A stretch of 61,800 nt of DNA from an uncultured Granulosicoccaceae bacterium (GCA_938035125.1 CALHNS010000064.1:1-61800), one strand, 5' to 3'. Positions 26,111 to 35,882 are shown, numbered from the stretch's first letter. Notes: generated by a model not told the origin, from the sequence alone. A program made the numbers and translations.

Positions 26111-28096
26111 ATGAGTCTGGCTCGCGTTCAGTCATTGTCAATCAGTTTTGGTGATAAGCCAGTCTTATTAGATGCCTCCTTTGCTATCGAAGGAGACCAG
26201 CGCATCGCGTTAGTAGGGCGAAACGGCACCGGTAAATCCACCTTGTTAAAAATCTTGGCAGGGCTGCAATCACCCGATTCGGGGGATGTGGTGTTCCGCC
26301 AAGGGGTCAATGTGTCTTATTTGCCTCAAGATGTTCCCACAGAATTGGAGGGTACGGTGGCGCAAGTGGTGTCCGGTGCGTTAGGTGAGGTAGGGCAATG
26401 GTTAATCGACTACCAGCGCGTTTCGATGAAATTTGCCGAAGGTGAGGATTGCGCCGATGAGCTATCGCGCATTCAAACCAACATAGATTCTGTGGACGGC
26501 TGGCGCCTGTCGCAGCGAATTGATGAAATTTTATCGCGCATGTCGTTAAGTGGAGATGTGCTCTTCAATACGTTGTCTGGTGGTTTACGACGCCGGGTTT
26601 TATTAGCCAAAGCGCTGCTCACACAGCCCGATATTTTACTGTTAGATGAACCCACCAACCATTTGGATATCCCTTCCATTGAATGGCTAGAACAAACCTT
26701 GATGGGTTTGCGCTGCACGTTGGTTTTTGTTACTCACGATCGTGCGTTCTTAAAACGATTGGCTAATCGAATTATCGAACTTGACCGAGGCGTATTAACC
26801 GATTGGCCGGGTAACCATGATAAATATTTAGCTGGAAAAGCAGCGGCGTTAGATGCTGAACAACAACAGAATGCGTTATTCGATAAACGCTTGGCTGAAG
26901 AAGAGAAATGGATCCGCCAGGGTATAAAAGCTCGTCGCACCCGTAACGAAGGTCGTGTAAGAGCGTTGAAACAAATGCGCCTAGAGCGCAGTCAACGCAT
27001 TGAGCGACAAGGCACCGCTCAATTGTCGGCAAACATGGGGGGAAAGTCTGGCAAAGTGGTTATTGAAGCAAACGGATTATCGTTTGGCTTTGAAAACAAT
27101 TCGGTGGTAAACAATTTCTCCACAGTGATGATGCGCGGTGACAAAGTGGGTGTGGTTGGGCCCAACGGTGTGGGTAAATCTACGCTGGTGCGTTTGCTGC
27201 TGGGGGAATTAAATCCGCAAGCCGGTGAGGTTAAACAAGGCACTAACTTAGACATTGCCTACTTTGATCAATTGCGTGGGCAACTGCGCGATGATTTATC
27301 CGCTATGGACAACGTCAGCGGTGGTCAAGACATGGTAACGGTAAACGGCGAGACCAAACACATCATTGGTTACTTACAAGATTTTCTTTTTATGCCAGCG
27401 CGAGCCCGTGCTCCCATTACGGCACTGTCTGGCGGTGAAACCAACCGTTTAATGTTGGCTAAATTATTTCTAAAGCCATCCAATTTCTTAGTGTTGGATG
27501 AGCCCACAAACGACTTGGATGTAGAGACGCTTGAGTTACTAGAAACCTTAGTGTCTGATTATGCAGGCACAGTGTTAGTCATTAGTCATGATCGTGAATT
27601 TTTAGACAACACGGTAACCAGCACGTTTGTGTTTGGTGAAAACGGCAAAGTGTATGATTACGTGGGTGGCTACAGCGATGCCATGCGCCAATTCCAGCAA
27701 CAAACGGGCAGTGTGTCAAAAGCTGCCAGTAAGTCAACCAGCGCGAAAGGCAACTCAGGTAAGTCTTCGCAATCTGGCAGTGCGACGGGAAGTGCAACGG
27801 GAAGTACAGTGGCGAATATGGCGGCAAGCACAGCAGCAAGCGCGCAAGCTACGCCTAAACTCATAAAGCTTAGCTATAAAGATCAGCGTGAATTGGATGG
27901 ATTGCCCGCAGCCATAGAAGAGGCTGAGAAAAATCTAGATAAGATTCAACAGCAAATGGCTGCACCTGATTTTTACACCAACGGCAAAGATACCGCACCT
28001 GTCATTGATGCAGCGAGCTTAGCCGAGAGCGAATTGGAACGATTGTTTGAACGCTGGGAAGTGTTAGACAGTCAAACTCGAGAAAGTGGAGCCTAA
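26111..28096 (+). CDS. uup: ABC-F ATPase Uup
   Basis: This soluble protein has two ABC domains and no membrane part. The first has GRNGTGKSTLL, LSGGLRRRVLLAKALL and ILLLDEPTNHLD; the second has GPNGVGKSTLV, LSGGETNRLMLAKL and LVLDEPTNDLD. The C-terminal 80 residues (KDQRELDGLPAAIEEAEKNL to RWEVLDSQ) are the coiled-coil domain characteristic of Uup, after a Ser/Ala/Gly-rich linker at about 545-580. Uup acts on DNA branch intermediates and on ribosomes. AGG seven bases before the ATG at 26111 decides the start. The gene is followed after four bases by the DegT gene. Confidence 0.93.
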   Translation: MSLARVQSLSISFGDKPVLLDASFAIEGDQRIALVGRNGTGKSTLLKILAGLQSPDSGDVVFRQGVNVSYLPQDVPTELEGTVAQVVSGALGEVGQWLIDYQRVSMKFAEGEDCADELSRIQTNIDSVDGWRLSQRIDEILSRMSLSGDVLFNTLSGGLRRRVLLAKALLTQPDILLLDEPTNHLDIPSIEWLEQTLMGLRCTLVFVTHDRAFLKRLANRIIELDRGVLTDWPGNHDKYLAGKAAALDAEQQQNALFDKRLAEEEKWIRQGIKARRTRNEGRVRALKQMRLERSQRIERQGTAQLSANMGGKSGKVVIEANGLSFGFENNSVVNNFSTVMMRGDKVGVVGPNGVGKSTLVRLLLGELNPQAGEVKQGTNLDIAYFDQLRGQLRDDLSAMDNVSGGQDMVTVNGETKHIIGYLQDFLFMPARARAPITALSGGETNRLMLAKLFLKPSNFLVLDEPTNDLDVETLELLETLVSDYAGTVLVISHDREFLDNTVTSTFVFGENGKVYDYVGGYSDAMRQFQQQTGSVSKAASKSTSAKGNSGKSSQSGSATGSATGSTVANMAASTAASAQATPKLIKLSYKDQRELDGLPAAIEEAEKNLDKIQQQMAAPDFYTNGKDTAPVIDAASLAESELERLFERWEVLDSQTRESGA

Positions 28097-28100
28097 CCCC

Positions 28101-29324
28101 ATGGGTAACGATACAAGCGCAGGTAACACACCGCCAGTTTTCGAAGGTGATTTTACCTTGCAAGAGCCTTTGCCAGAAGCCGCCATTCAAGCGGTTACCG
28201 AGGTGATGCGTTCAGGCCGACTGCACCGATACAACACAGCCCCAGGTAAACAATCACAGGCGGCCCAATTAGAGGCTCGCTACGCTCAATGGCAAAAGAG
28301 TCGCTATTGTTTGGCCTGCGCCTCTGGCGGTTATGCCATGAGCACTGCGTTGCGTGCTCTGGGGGTGAAGCCTGGTGATACGGTGTTAACCAATGCGTTT
28401 ACCTTAGCGCCTGTACCAGGAGCCATACAGTCGGTTAACGCCAATGCCGTGCTGGTGGAAGTTACTGAAGATTTAGTCATTGATTTAGCCGATTTAGAAA
28501 TCAAAGCTAAACAATACGCTGGGTGTGTGTTGTTGTTGTCGCACATGCGAGGTCATTTGGCCAATATGCATGACGTCATGAACATTGCAAACGCTAATAA
28601 CCTATCGGTGGTGGAAGATTGCGCGCACACAATGGGAGCCACATTCGATAACACCTTAAGCGGTAACTTTGGCAAAGTGGCGTGCTTTAGTACGCAAACC
28701 TATAAACACATTAATTCTGGTGAAGGTGGGTTCTTAACCACGAATGATGCAGATGTTGCGGCACGTTCGGTGGTGTTATCTGGCTCTTATATGTTGTACG
28801 AACGTAATGGTGCAGCCCCTGAGAATGCAGTATTTGAATCCATTCGTTTGGAAACACCCAATTGTTCTGGGCGAATGGATAACGTAAGAGCTGCGATGCT
28901 ACTGGCACAAATGGATCAATTGGATGAAAACTTAGTTCGTTGGAATGAGCGCCACGATGCCATGCGCGGCGCTATCAGTGTGTCGAATCGAGTGGTGTTG
29001 CCGCAACCCGTGCCTGGCTCTGTGCGCATCGGTAGTTCGTTACAGTTTCGCATGCCTTGGTTGGATGCGGCCGGTTGTCAGCAGTTTGTGGCCGACTGTT
29101 TACGCCTTGGGGTGGAATTAAAATGGTTTGGTAATCCAACGCCTGTTGCCTTTACTAGCCAACACAGCAGTTGGGAATACGTTGATTCGCAAACGCTTCC
29201 TAATACCGACAGGATTCTTGCCACCTTGTTCGACGTTCGAATTCCTTTAACGTTTTCAGTATCCGATTGTAGGCACGTTGGGCAAATCATTGCATCAGTA
29301 GCGGCCAACACCCACAGTGAGTGA
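28101..29324 (+). CDS. DegT/DnrJ/EryC1-family PLP-dependent aminotransferase-like enzyme
   Basis: The product has 407 residues of fold-type I. The PLP Lys is K202 in FSTQTYKHINSGEGGFL. Conserved blocks are CLACASGGYAMSTALRALGVKPGDTVLTNAFT (residues about 70-105), VVEDCAHTMGATFDN near 172 and SGRMDNVRAAMLLAQM near 258. Family members aminate keto-sugars for surface polysaccharides or antibiotics. No sugar-nucleotide genes are near, so the substrate is open. GGAG about ten bases before 28101 sets the start. It lies four bases after uup and overlaps the DMT permease by eight, implying one transcript. Confidence 0.85.
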   Translation: MGNDTSAGNTPPVFEGDFTLQEPLPEAAIQAVTEVMRSGRLHRYNTAPGKQSQAAQLEARYAQWQKSRYCLACASGGYAMSTALRALGVKPGDTVLTNAFTLAPVPGAIQSVNANAVLVEVTEDLVIDLADLEIKAKQYAGCVLLLSHMRGHLANMHDVMNIANANNLSVVEDCAHTMGATFDNTLSGNFGKVACFSTQTYKHINSGEGGFLTTNDADVAARSVVLSGSYMLYERNGAAPENAVFESIRLETPNCSGRMDNVRAAMLLAQMDQLDENLVRWNERHDAMRGAISVSNRVVLPQPVPGSVRIGSSLQFRMPWLDAAGCQQFVADCLRLGVELKWFGNPTPVAFTSQHSSWEYVDSQTLPNTDRILATLFDVRIPLTFSVSDCRHVGQIIASVAANTHSE

Positions 29325-30210
29325 TGCTGGCAGTACTGAGCGGCGGGTCGGGTTTGCGATAGTTCTTAATCTGGGCGCTTTTCTGTGCTTTTCAGCGATG
29401 GATACCGGTGCAAAATGGCTGGTTACTGGCGCCTTGGTATCGCTCCAGGTCAGTTGGTTGCGTTATGTTGTGCATTTTATTTGGGTGCTGGTGTTATACC
29501 TACCCAAGCACGGCACTCAATTATTGCGTTCAAAAAAACCGATCCAACAAGCGCTAAGAAGTGTATTACTGTTATTGGGTACGTTATTTAACTTCGCTGC
29601 GTTAAATTATTTACCGCTTACTGTATCGATAGCGATATTTTTCACGGTGCCGTTAATTGTGTGCTTACTAAGTATTCCTATTCTAGGTGAGAAGGTTGGT
29701 ATTCGGCGATTGATGGCTGTGTTTGTTGGCTTTCTCGGCGTTTTAGTGATTGTCTCGCCATGGAATGAATCGTTTGATCGGCACGTCGTACTCTCATTAA
29801 TAGCGGTGTGTTGTGTATCGGGTTATTTTGTAATGTCCCGTCGTATTGCCGGGGTGGATTCCAATGCCGTCATGCAGTTCTACACCGCAGGCATTGCCAC
29901 CAGTTTATTAACGCCTGCGGTATTGATAATGGCACCCATCAGTTCAGATGTGGATACCGGGTCTTGGTTAGTGGGTTTACTGATCGGTAGTTTGGGAATG
30001 CTGGGCCATTCGCTTTTAACCAAAGCACATCGGCACGCCGAGGCATCGGTTTTAGCACCTACGGTCTATTCCCAAGCCATCTATATTGCCATTTTCAGTT
30101 GGGTGATTTTTCAACAAGCACCCACACAGAATACGATATTGGGCACGCTCATCATCGTGGCCAGTGGGTTGTATTTATGGCTTCGTGAGAAACAAATAAA
30201 AAAGGCGTGA
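29317..30210 (+). CDS. DMT-superfamily (EamA) permease
   Basis: The product has 297 residues with ten predicted membrane helices in two five-helix EamA repeats (about 12-150 and 158-290). Typical motifs are DTGAKWLVTGALVSLQVSWLRYVVHF near the start and FNFAALNYLPLTVSIAIFFTVPLIV near 95, with GEKVGIRRLMAVFVGFLGVL near 128. The C-terminus is basic (WLREKQIKKA), placing it in the cytoplasm. It is an exporter or importer of a small metabolite, which is not identifiable. Initiation is at GTG 29317 inside the DegT coding region. The end overlaps the peptidase gene by four bases (GTGA). Confidence 0.88.
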   Translation: MSDAGSTERRVGFAIVLNLGAFLCFSAMDTGAKWLVTGALVSLQVSWLRYVVHFIWVLVLYLPKHGTQLLRSKKPIQQALRSVLLLLGTLFNFAALNYLPLTVSIAIFFTVPLIVCLLSIPILGEKVGIRRLMAVFVGFLGVLVIVSPWNESFDRHVVLSLIAVCCVSGYFVMSRRIAGVDSNAVMQFYTAGIATSLLTPAVLIMAPISSDVDTGSWLVGLLIGSLGMLGHSLLTKAHRHAEASVLAPTVYSQAIYIAIFSWVIFQQAPTQNTILGTLIIVASGLYLWLREKQIKKA

Positions 30211-32273
30211 ACACCATCGTTAGAAAACAACAGCCCTACGGTTCATGGAAATCCTCCCTAACCGCTGCAACCGTTACGTCCTCCAGCGCAACGTTAGGCG
30301 CACCGGTGGAATATCAAGGCTGCATTCTTGCCACAGAATCCCGGCCCACCGAGGCAGGTCGTGTTGCACTGTTGGGTCGAGATGCGCAAAATAAGTTGTT
30401 TGATTGCTTACCAACTGATTTTTCAATTCGAACCCGCGTGCATGAATACGGTGGTCGTGCATGGTGGGCAGGGACAAATCGCTTGTATTTTTGCAATTGG
30501 TCAGATCAACGTTTGTACGGCATGTCAGGGGATGTAAAAAACCTAATTCATCCTAAGCCTTTAACGCCTGCGCCGATAAACGATCATGGGTTACGTTTTG
30601 CCGATGGGGTTGAAACCCCAGATGGCAACTGGGTCATAGCGGTGGCAGAAATTCATGGTGAAGATCAATCGCGTTATCAGTTGGGTGGCGGTGCTGACAA
30701 GGAGGCCGCCAATGTCGTTGTTGCCATTCCCACTGATGGTTCAGCGGTTGACAATCCTAGTGCGATTAACGTGCTGGTAACCGGGGCTGACTTTGTATCC
30801 AATCCTTCGGTATCGAAAAATGGGGAATGGATATCGTGGGTGCAATGGCATCACCCCAACATGCCGTGGGATAACACCGAATTGATGGTAGGCAAACTGT
30901 CAGCAGACTTAAGCGTATCGGAAGTGTCGTGTTATGCAGGGGGTAATAACGTATCGATTGTGGGGCCGAATTGGTTACATGATGGCCGACTTGCGTATTC
31001 CAGCGATGAGAATGGTTGGTGGAATCTACACGCATTGAACATGGATACAAAAAACATTGATGTTATTACCGAATTAGAAGGTGCTGAAATTGGCGCCGCA
31101 GCTTGGGCAATTGGCACCTGTCGATTTTGCGAATTAAACCCGGTTGAAGATAAACTAGAGAAAGGACACCCAAAGAATGCACCGTGGTTAGTGGCCATGG
31201 TTACCGAGCAGGCAAGCGATTGGTTGGCGGTTGTGTATCGTGATGGCACGGTGCAACGTAATGCTGTTGAATGCGCTGCAGTTCGAGGTGTGTGCGCTAC
31301 GGGCGATGGCGGTGCTGTTGCGTTATTGGAATATCGTGATTCGGAGAGCTCACACTGTGCGTTCAGTACCCATGATCTCAGCCAAGGGCTACCGGGTAAG
31401 CGCATGCTTAACGCGCGCGCTAACAGTCAGGTTAAGTTTGCAGGATCGGTTGCTGAGCCGCTTCGTTTTGCATCCGCATCGGAGCATGCCCATGCGTTTT
31501 TTTATGCACCTACGTCTTCTCAGCTGCAAGGGCTTGCCGATGAATTGCCGCCGTTGATCGTGATGGGGCACGGAGGGCCCACCGCTCATGCCACCCCGTC
31601 GATAAAATTAGCCATTCAATACTGGACGTCGCGAGGCTTTGCCGTGGCCGATGTCAATTACCGTGGTTCATCAGGGTTTGGACGTCGTTATCGACAAGGC
31701 CTAAATGAAGCATGGGGTGTTGTGGATGTAGAAGATTGTATTCATGTGGTAAAACATTTAACGGCTACCGGACGAGTGGATCCAAAACGTTGTGTGATTC
31801 GCGGCGGCTCGGCTGGTGGGCTTACCGTGCTAAGAGCCTTGCAAGTGTCCGATGTGTTTGCAGCTGGGGTTAGTCTATACGGGGTGGCTGATTTAGAAGG
31901 TTTATTAGCCGAAACACACAAATTTGAAAGCCGGTACTTAGATAATTTAGTGGGTAGTTACCCTGAACATGCCGCTCGTTATAAAGAGCGTTCACCCATA
32001 AATTATGCACACGACATTAACGTTCCGTTGTTGGTGTTACAAGGTGATGAAGATAAAGTGGTGCCCCCTTCACAATCTGAGGCTATCGTTAAGGCTGTGT
32101 CCGATCAGAAACTGGCGCACGCCTATGTTTTATTCAAAGGTGAGCAACATGGCTGGCGGCAAGCCTCAACGCTTATTCGTGCACTGGAACTAGAATTATG
32201 GTTTTACGGTGCAGCACTGAATTTTAAACCCAATGATGATATTAAAGCCCCGAAGGAGGCTAAGTATTTCTAA
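30207..32273 (+). CDS. S9-family prolyl oligopeptidase / dipeptidyl aminopeptidase
   Basis: The product has 688 residues. Residues 1 to about 420 form a beta-propeller (repeats such as HEYGGRAWW, DENGWWNLHAL), and 440-680 an alpha/beta hydrolase. The triad is Ser535 (RGGSAGG), Asp616 (GDEDKVVP) and His648 (EQHGWR). VMGHGGPTA and VADVNYRGSSGFGRRYRQ are the standard oxyanion and approach motifs. No signal peptide is present, so it is cytoplasmic and probably trims peptides with Pro, Ala or Gly. The GTG start overlaps the TGA of the permease. Its last bases contain the ribosome site of the next gene. Confidence 0.92.
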   Translation: MNTIVRKQQPYGSWKSSLTAATVTSSSATLGAPVEYQGCILATESRPTEAGRVALLGRDAQNKLFDCLPTDFSIRTRVHEYGGRAWWAGTNRLYFCNWSDQRLYGMSGDVKNLIHPKPLTPAPINDHGLRFADGVETPDGNWVIAVAEIHGEDQSRYQLGGGADKEAANVVVAIPTDGSAVDNPSAINVLVTGADFVSNPSVSKNGEWISWVQWHHPNMPWDNTELMVGKLSADLSVSEVSCYAGGNNVSIVGPNWLHDGRLAYSSDENGWWNLHALNMDTKNIDVITELEGAEIGAAAWAIGTCRFCELNPVEDKLEKGHPKNAPWLVAMVTEQASDWLAVVYRDGTVQRNAVECAAVRGVCATGDGGAVALLEYRDSESSHCAFSTHDLSQGLPGKRMLNARANSQVKFAGSVAEPLRFASASEHAHAFFYAPTSSQLQGLADELPPLIVMGHGGPTAHATPSIKLAIQYWTSRGFAVADVNYRGSSGFGRRYRQGLNEAWGVVDVEDCIHVVKHLTATGRVDPKRCVIRGGSAGGLTVLRALQVSDVFAAGVSLYGVADLEGLLAETHKFESRYLDNLVGSYPEHAARYKERSPINYAHDINVPLLVLQGDEDKVVPPSQSEAIVKAVSDQKLAHAYVLFKGEQHGWRQASTLIRALELELWFYGAALNFKPNDDIKAPKEAKYF
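32254..32268 (+). promoter_or_regulatory. Perfect Shine-Dalgarno leading to an ATT codon
   Basis: AGGAGG at 32254-32259 is followed by six bases (CTAAGT) and then ATT at 32266, in frame with the membrane-protein gene. No ATG, GTG or TTG lies at a usable distance. The in-frame ATGs at 32233 and 32236 have no such site upstream. Confidence 0.6.
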
Positions 32274-32931
32274 AACACACCCTAAAAATCGACCCACCAA
32301 GCGCTACGGTAGGCGAGCGCTGAGTGTGTTGGCCGCGGTGGTGGGGATGTATTTTGGTGGTTTTTTGTGGGAAGAGGTATCCCCGATTGCCTACAGTGTG
32401 GTGTTTTTGATCATAGCCTCCTCACCGCTGTTATTAAAAATGTCGTTCTGGAAAAAACTGTTGTTGTTATTTCCAATTTTAATCATTCGTGTTCTAGGCA
32501 AGGTGCTGATAAAAATATTTGGCTTAAAAGCACTGGAGCGACTATTCAAGCGTTATGGGTTACTCGAAGCGCGTTATCATCGACTGCTATCTGGAATAAA
32601 CGATACGCGCATAAATTTACTGGCAAAGTGGAATCGATTGTCGCGTACATCAAAGGCGCATTTAATACTGGCTTTTTTGCCTTTCATTACGCTTATTGCC
32701 TTAGCTGCGTTAATCATCAAATTGTTAAGGTTTCGATTGCTGCAAATGTTGGTTGAAAAAGTGTTGCAAAAAGGGGTTCAAAATAAAGTTCAACAAGGGG
32801 TGCAAAACGCTGCGGTTAAATTGAAACAAAAGCAACATAAGATTAAGGCCAGCCCCAATAACCCTGATGCCCCTGATGCCCCTGATGCCCTTAAGTCGGA
32901 TTCATTGTCCGATTCTTTGAAACCGAAGTAA
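32266..32931 (+). CDS. Small integral membrane protein, family not recognised, apparent AUU start
   Basis: From ATT at 32266 the product has 221 residues; from ATG at 32233 it has 232. Membrane segments are near 19-37, 41-58 and 66-83, and again near 131-152 (LILAFLPFITLIALAALII), counted from the shorter start. The chain is strongly basic. A Gln/Lys/Val-rich helix (QKGVQNKVQQGVQNAAVKLKQKQHK) near 168-193 is followed by a short PDA repeat tail. The start is probably ATT, as in infC, because of the perfectly spaced AGGAGG. It begins inside the end of the peptidase gene, and its stop overlaps the next ATG (TAATG), so the run is translationally coupled. Function unknown. Confidence 0.68.
   Translation: MSKTHPKNRPTKRYGRRALSVLAAVVGMYFGGFLWEEVSPIAYSVVFLIIASSPLLLKMSFWKKLLLLFPILIIRVLGKVLIKIFGLKALERLFKRYGLLEARYHRLLSGINDTRINLLAKWNRLSRTSKAHLILAFLPFITLIALAALIIKLLRFRLLQMLVEKVLQKGVQNKVQQGVQNAAVKLKQKQHKIKASPNNPDAPDAPDALKSDSLSDSLKPK
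32863..32889 (+). repeat. Three tandem 9-base units inside the membrane-protein gene
   Basis: CCTGATGCC is repeated three times without gaps (32863-32871, 32872-32880, 32881-32889), encoding Pro-Asp-Ala three times in the C-terminal tail. Being a multiple of three, copy-number change would keep the frame. Confidence 0.9.
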
Positions 32932-33554
32932 TGTTACACATCGTATTTGAAGACGATTCGTTGTTAGTGGTTAATAAAGCTTCTGGCGTCTTATCACAAC
33001 CTGGCAGAGTAAAAGATGGCTCTGTGGTAACACAAGTAAGGCATAACTTTGTGGATGCACGTGGCCCGCTACTGGTGCACCGTTTGGATATGGATACCTC
33101 TGGGTTGATCCTCATTGGTAAAACCCGAAATGCGCATCGGCATTTACAACAACAGTTTGAACAACGCCAAGTTCGAAAACGCTACACAGCATTGTTGCCT
33201 GCAAAACCTGCAAGCGTTGGTGGGTTAATTCAGTTGCCGTTAGCCAGAGATTGGGAGCATCGGCCCCGTCAATGCGTAGACTTTGTTAATGGAAAGCGTG
33301 CGGTTACCGCATGGCGTATTGCTCAGTCGGCCAATGCGAAGGCGGGCGGGCATTGCCGCGTGCGTTTGTACCCTCTAACTGGACGTACCCATCAACTGCG
33401 TGTGCACATGGCTGAAGGGTTAGGGCTGCCTATAGTTGGCGATCGCTTATACGGTCAAAGTGATGTCAGGTTGATGTTGCACGCCGATCAATTGCAATTC
33501 ACTCACCCAGAAACGCTTCAGCGGCTAAATATTTCAGTAAAGGCGTCTTTCTAG
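32931..33554 (+). CDS. RluA-family RNA pseudouridine synthase
   Basis: The product has 207 residues, consisting of the catalytic domain only, without an S4 domain. The catalytic motif HRLDMDTSGLILIGK (Asp in RLDMDTSG) is near residue 43-58. KRYTALLP near 83 and LTGRTHQLRVHM near 148 are further RluA marks, and LPIVGDRLYG follows. It isomerises uridine in rRNA or tRNA; the short form resembles RluA or the TruC/RsuA-sized outliers, so the site is not assigned. The ATG shares its A with the stop of the membrane-protein gene. Confidence 0.92.
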   Translation: MLHIVFEDDSLLVVNKASGVLSQPGRVKDGSVVTQVRHNFVDARGPLLVHRLDMDTSGLILIGKTRNAHRHLQQQFEQRQVRKRYTALLPAKPASVGGLIQLPLARDWEHRPRQCVDFVNGKRAVTAWRIAQSANAKAGGHCRVRLYPLTGRTHQLRVHMAEGLGLPIVGDRLYGQSDVRLMLHADQLQFTHPETLQRLNISVKASF

Positions 33555-33608
33555 GTCAATTGCTCGTATTAGTAGGAATTAAGAGCGTGTGTAAACTGGC
33601 GAGGCAAT

Positions 33609-34025
33609 ATGGCGCGTTTTATTTTAGCGTTTGCGGTGGTGCTATTCACTATGCTGGCACTGGAGAGTGTGTGGTTCTCTGTGGTAGTGGAAAATCTTTA
33701 TCGGCCCGAATTGGGTGCCTTACTCAGCGCTGAAGTGCGTATCCTGCCCGCTATCGCCTTCTACCTTCTGTATCCGGTCTGTGTGGTGGTGTTAGCCGTT
33801 CGGCCTTTAGATGGCTCGATAGACGTTCTGAAAAGCTTTGGCAGAGGCATCACGCTGGGCCTTGCCGCCTATGGAGCCTATGAACTGACCAACCTTGCAA
33901 CCTTGGCTGGGTGGTCTGGGTTGGTGGCAGTGGTCGATATGGCTTGGGGGGCAATTTTGACCTCAGTCGCAGCAGCGGTTGCGGCAATCGTCACGCAACG
34001 ATTTTTTGCGAACTCACCCAACTGA
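33609..34025 (+). CDS. DUF2177 family membrane protein
   Basis: The product has 138 residues with four membrane helices (about 3-24, 47-66, 79-98 and 103-125). The family pattern is present: W near residue 22 with LESVWFSVVVENLYRPELG, ILPAIAFYLLYPVCVVVLAV, YGAYELTNLATLAGW, and VDMAWGAILTSVAA. Function of the family is unknown. It lies 54 bases after the pseudouridine synthase and 30 before the TlpA-like gene and may be co-transcribed. Confidence 0.9.
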   Translation: MARFILAFAVVLFTMLALESVWFSVVVENLYRPELGALLSAEVRILPAIAFYLLYPVCVVVLAVRPLDGSIDVLKSFGRGITLGLAAYGAYELTNLATLAGWSGLVAVVDMAWGAILTSVAAAVAAIVTQRFFANSPN

Positions 34026-34055
34026 ACCGACAGCAAGTAGTGGTAACCTAAAACG

Positions 34056-34550
34056 ATGCCACGAATATCCGCAATTAATCTGTTCGTAAAAGCCCTCGTA
34101 CTTGCATTGGCGTTCTCCCCAATAGCAAACGCATCGTTCTTAATGCAAAACTTAGCAGGCGACAGAGTCGATTTACACGACTACCTTGGCAAGGGAAAAT
34201 GGACACTGGTGATGCTATGGTCAACCGATTGTGTGCCTTGTGAAGAACAAAAGCCCATGATTCAAGAATTTCATACCGCCTACAAAGACGATAAGGCCAT
34301 TGTGATAGGGCTAGCGCTGGATGGCCCAGCCATGCGTTCAGAAATTGATGCGTTGATTGATCACCACCAGCCCGATTACACCAACCTTGTGGTGTTTGAT
34401 GATGTGTTTATGCGTCAGTTTGAGACAGAGACCGGTAAAGCCTATTCGGTAACGCCTACGTATTTGTTTTATCGTCCCAACGGTGAGCTTTTAGGGGTGC
34501 ATATGGGCAAGGTCAGCCGACAGGCATTGGATGCGGTAGTTGCTCGATAA
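34056..34550 (+). CDS. TlpA/thioredoxin-like periplasmic protein
   Basis: The product has 164 residues. The signal peptide is LFVKALVLALAFSPIANA, cut near residue 26. The redox site CVPC lies in MLWSTDCVPCEEQKP near residue 55-70, in the position typical of TlpA/ResA/DsbE-type thioredoxins. A cis-Pro is seen in SVTPTYLFYRPNGE near 130. It probably reduces or exchanges disulfides in a periplasmic client. No cytochrome c genes are adjacent, so the partner is unknown. It is convergent with gcdH, 25 bases away. Confidence 0.88.
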   Translation: MPRISAINLFVKALVLALAFSPIANASFLMQNLAGDRVDLHDYLGKGKWTLVMLWSTDCVPCEEQKPMIQEFHTAYKDDKAIVIGLALDGPAMRSEIDALIDHHQPDYTNLVVFDDVFMRQFETETGKAYSVTPTYLFYRPNGELLGVHMGKVSRQALDAVVAR

Positions 34551-34575
34551 TCCCACACACCCCGTTGTGCTCAAG

Positions 34576-35814
34576 CTACTGGAATGCTTGAATGCCCGTT
34601 TGTGCACGGCCTAGAATTAACGCATGGATATCGTGCGTACCTTCGTAAGTGTTCACAGCTTCTAAATTCATAACGTGACGCATAATCGGGTATTCGTCAC
34701 TGATGCCATTGCCTCCGTGCATATCACGAGCTGTGCGAGCAATGTCCAAGGCTTTGCCGCAATTGTTGCGTTTCATCAAGCTGATGAGCTCTGCAGAAGC
34801 GGTGTGATCATCGAACATACGCCCCAGTTGTAAAGCCCCTTGCAAGCCCAGTGAAATTTCAGTTTGCATATCGGCTAACTTCTTTTGAATCAGTTGATTT
34901 GATGCCAGCGGTTTACCGAATTGTTTTCTATCTAAGGTGTATTGACGGGCCGCATGCCAACAGCATTCAGCAGCCCCCATAGCGCCCCACGCGATGCCAT
35001 AGCGAGCGCGGTTTAAACAACCAAATGGGCCTGCAAGCCCGGATACATTGGGTAATAGATTCTCTTCAGGCACGGGCACTTCATCCATTTGAATCATGCC
35101 CGTGGTGGAGGCGCGTAAACTGAATTTCCCTTCGATTTTGGGCGCAACCAAACCTTTCATGCCTTTTTCTAAAACAAACCCGCGAATCTTTCCTTCGTGC
35201 GCATCAGACTTTGCCCACACTACGAACACATCCGCAATGGGAGAATTGGTTATCCAATTTTTTGCACCTGATAACAGATAGCCATCATCAACTTTGGTAG
35301 CACGAGTAATCATGCCACCGGGGTCTGAGCCATGATCGGGCTCTGTTAACCCAAAACAACCCACCCATTCGCCAGAGGCCAGTTTGGGTAAATATTTATT
35401 TCGTTGTTCTTCTGAACCGTAAGCAAAGATTGGGTGCATGACCAGTGAAGATTGCACGGACATGGCCGAACGATAGCCGCTGTCCACACGCTCAACTTCG
35501 CGAGCGACCAATCCGTAGGATACATAGTTGGCCCCCACGCCACCGTATTGCTCTGGAATGGTGGAGCCAAGAAGACCAAGCTCTCCCATCTCGTGCATGA
35601 TTTCTCGATCGAACACCTCGTGGCGATTCGCGTTAATCACACGAGCGCCTAATTTATCTTGGCAGTAAGCCGCCGCAGAATCGCGAATCATGCGCTCTTC
35701 ATCGCTAAGCTGCTGTTCCATAAGAAAGGGGTCGGCCCAGTCGATTGCGGCAGGTTTTGCGCGAGCGTTCTCAGGGGTTGCCACAACAGGCTGTGTGTTT
35801 GGATTCGCGGACAT
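34576..35814 (-). CDS. gcdH: Glutaryl-CoA dehydrogenase
   Basis: This FAD enzyme oxidises and decarboxylates glutaryl-CoA to crotonyl-CoA in Lys/Trp breakdown. Family marks are [67 protein letters not shown], and the catalytic Glu in [18 protein letters not shown]. The frame is open to a GTG at 35910, but that codon lies within the terminator hairpin of the upstream gene fhs, so a start at 35814 (MSANPNT) or 35850 is preferred. With 412 residues it is slightly longer than usual (about 395). It stands alone rather than with a glutaconate or lysine cluster. Confidence 0.92.
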   Translation of the reverse strand: MSANPNTQPVVATPENARAKPAAIDWADPFLMEQQLSDEERMIRDSAAAYCQDKLGARVINANRHEVFDREIMHEMGELGLLGSTIPEQYGGVGANYVSYGLVAREVERVDSGYRSAMSVQSSLVMHPIFAYGSEEQRNKYLPKLASGEWVGCFGLTEPDHGSDPGGMITRATKVDDGYLLSGAKNWITNSPIADVFVVWAKSDAHEGKIRGFVLEKGMKGLVAPKIEGKFSLRASTTGMIQMDEVPVPEENLLPNVSGLAGPFGCLNRARYGIAWGAMGAAECCWHAARQYTLDRKQFGKPLASNQLIQKKLADMQTEISLGLQGALQLGRMFDDHTASAELISLMKRNNCGKALDIARTARDMHGGNGISDEYPIMRHVMNLEAVNTYEGTHDIHALILGRAQTGIQAFQ

Positions 35815-35882
35815 GGCTGGAAAACGTTCCCGGTTGGCGATGTTATCCATAGAGTGTAGCCCGAATAGGGCTGGGGCTAAAC

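Noticed and set aside
30932-31405. 157-codon minus-strand frame within the S9 peptidase gene
   Set aside because: It overlaps the propeller-encoding part of a well-supported gene and shows no start signal.
32863-32889. Possible start of a CRISPR-like or minisatellite array
   Set aside because: Only three 9-base units exist, in frame within a coding tail and without spacers.
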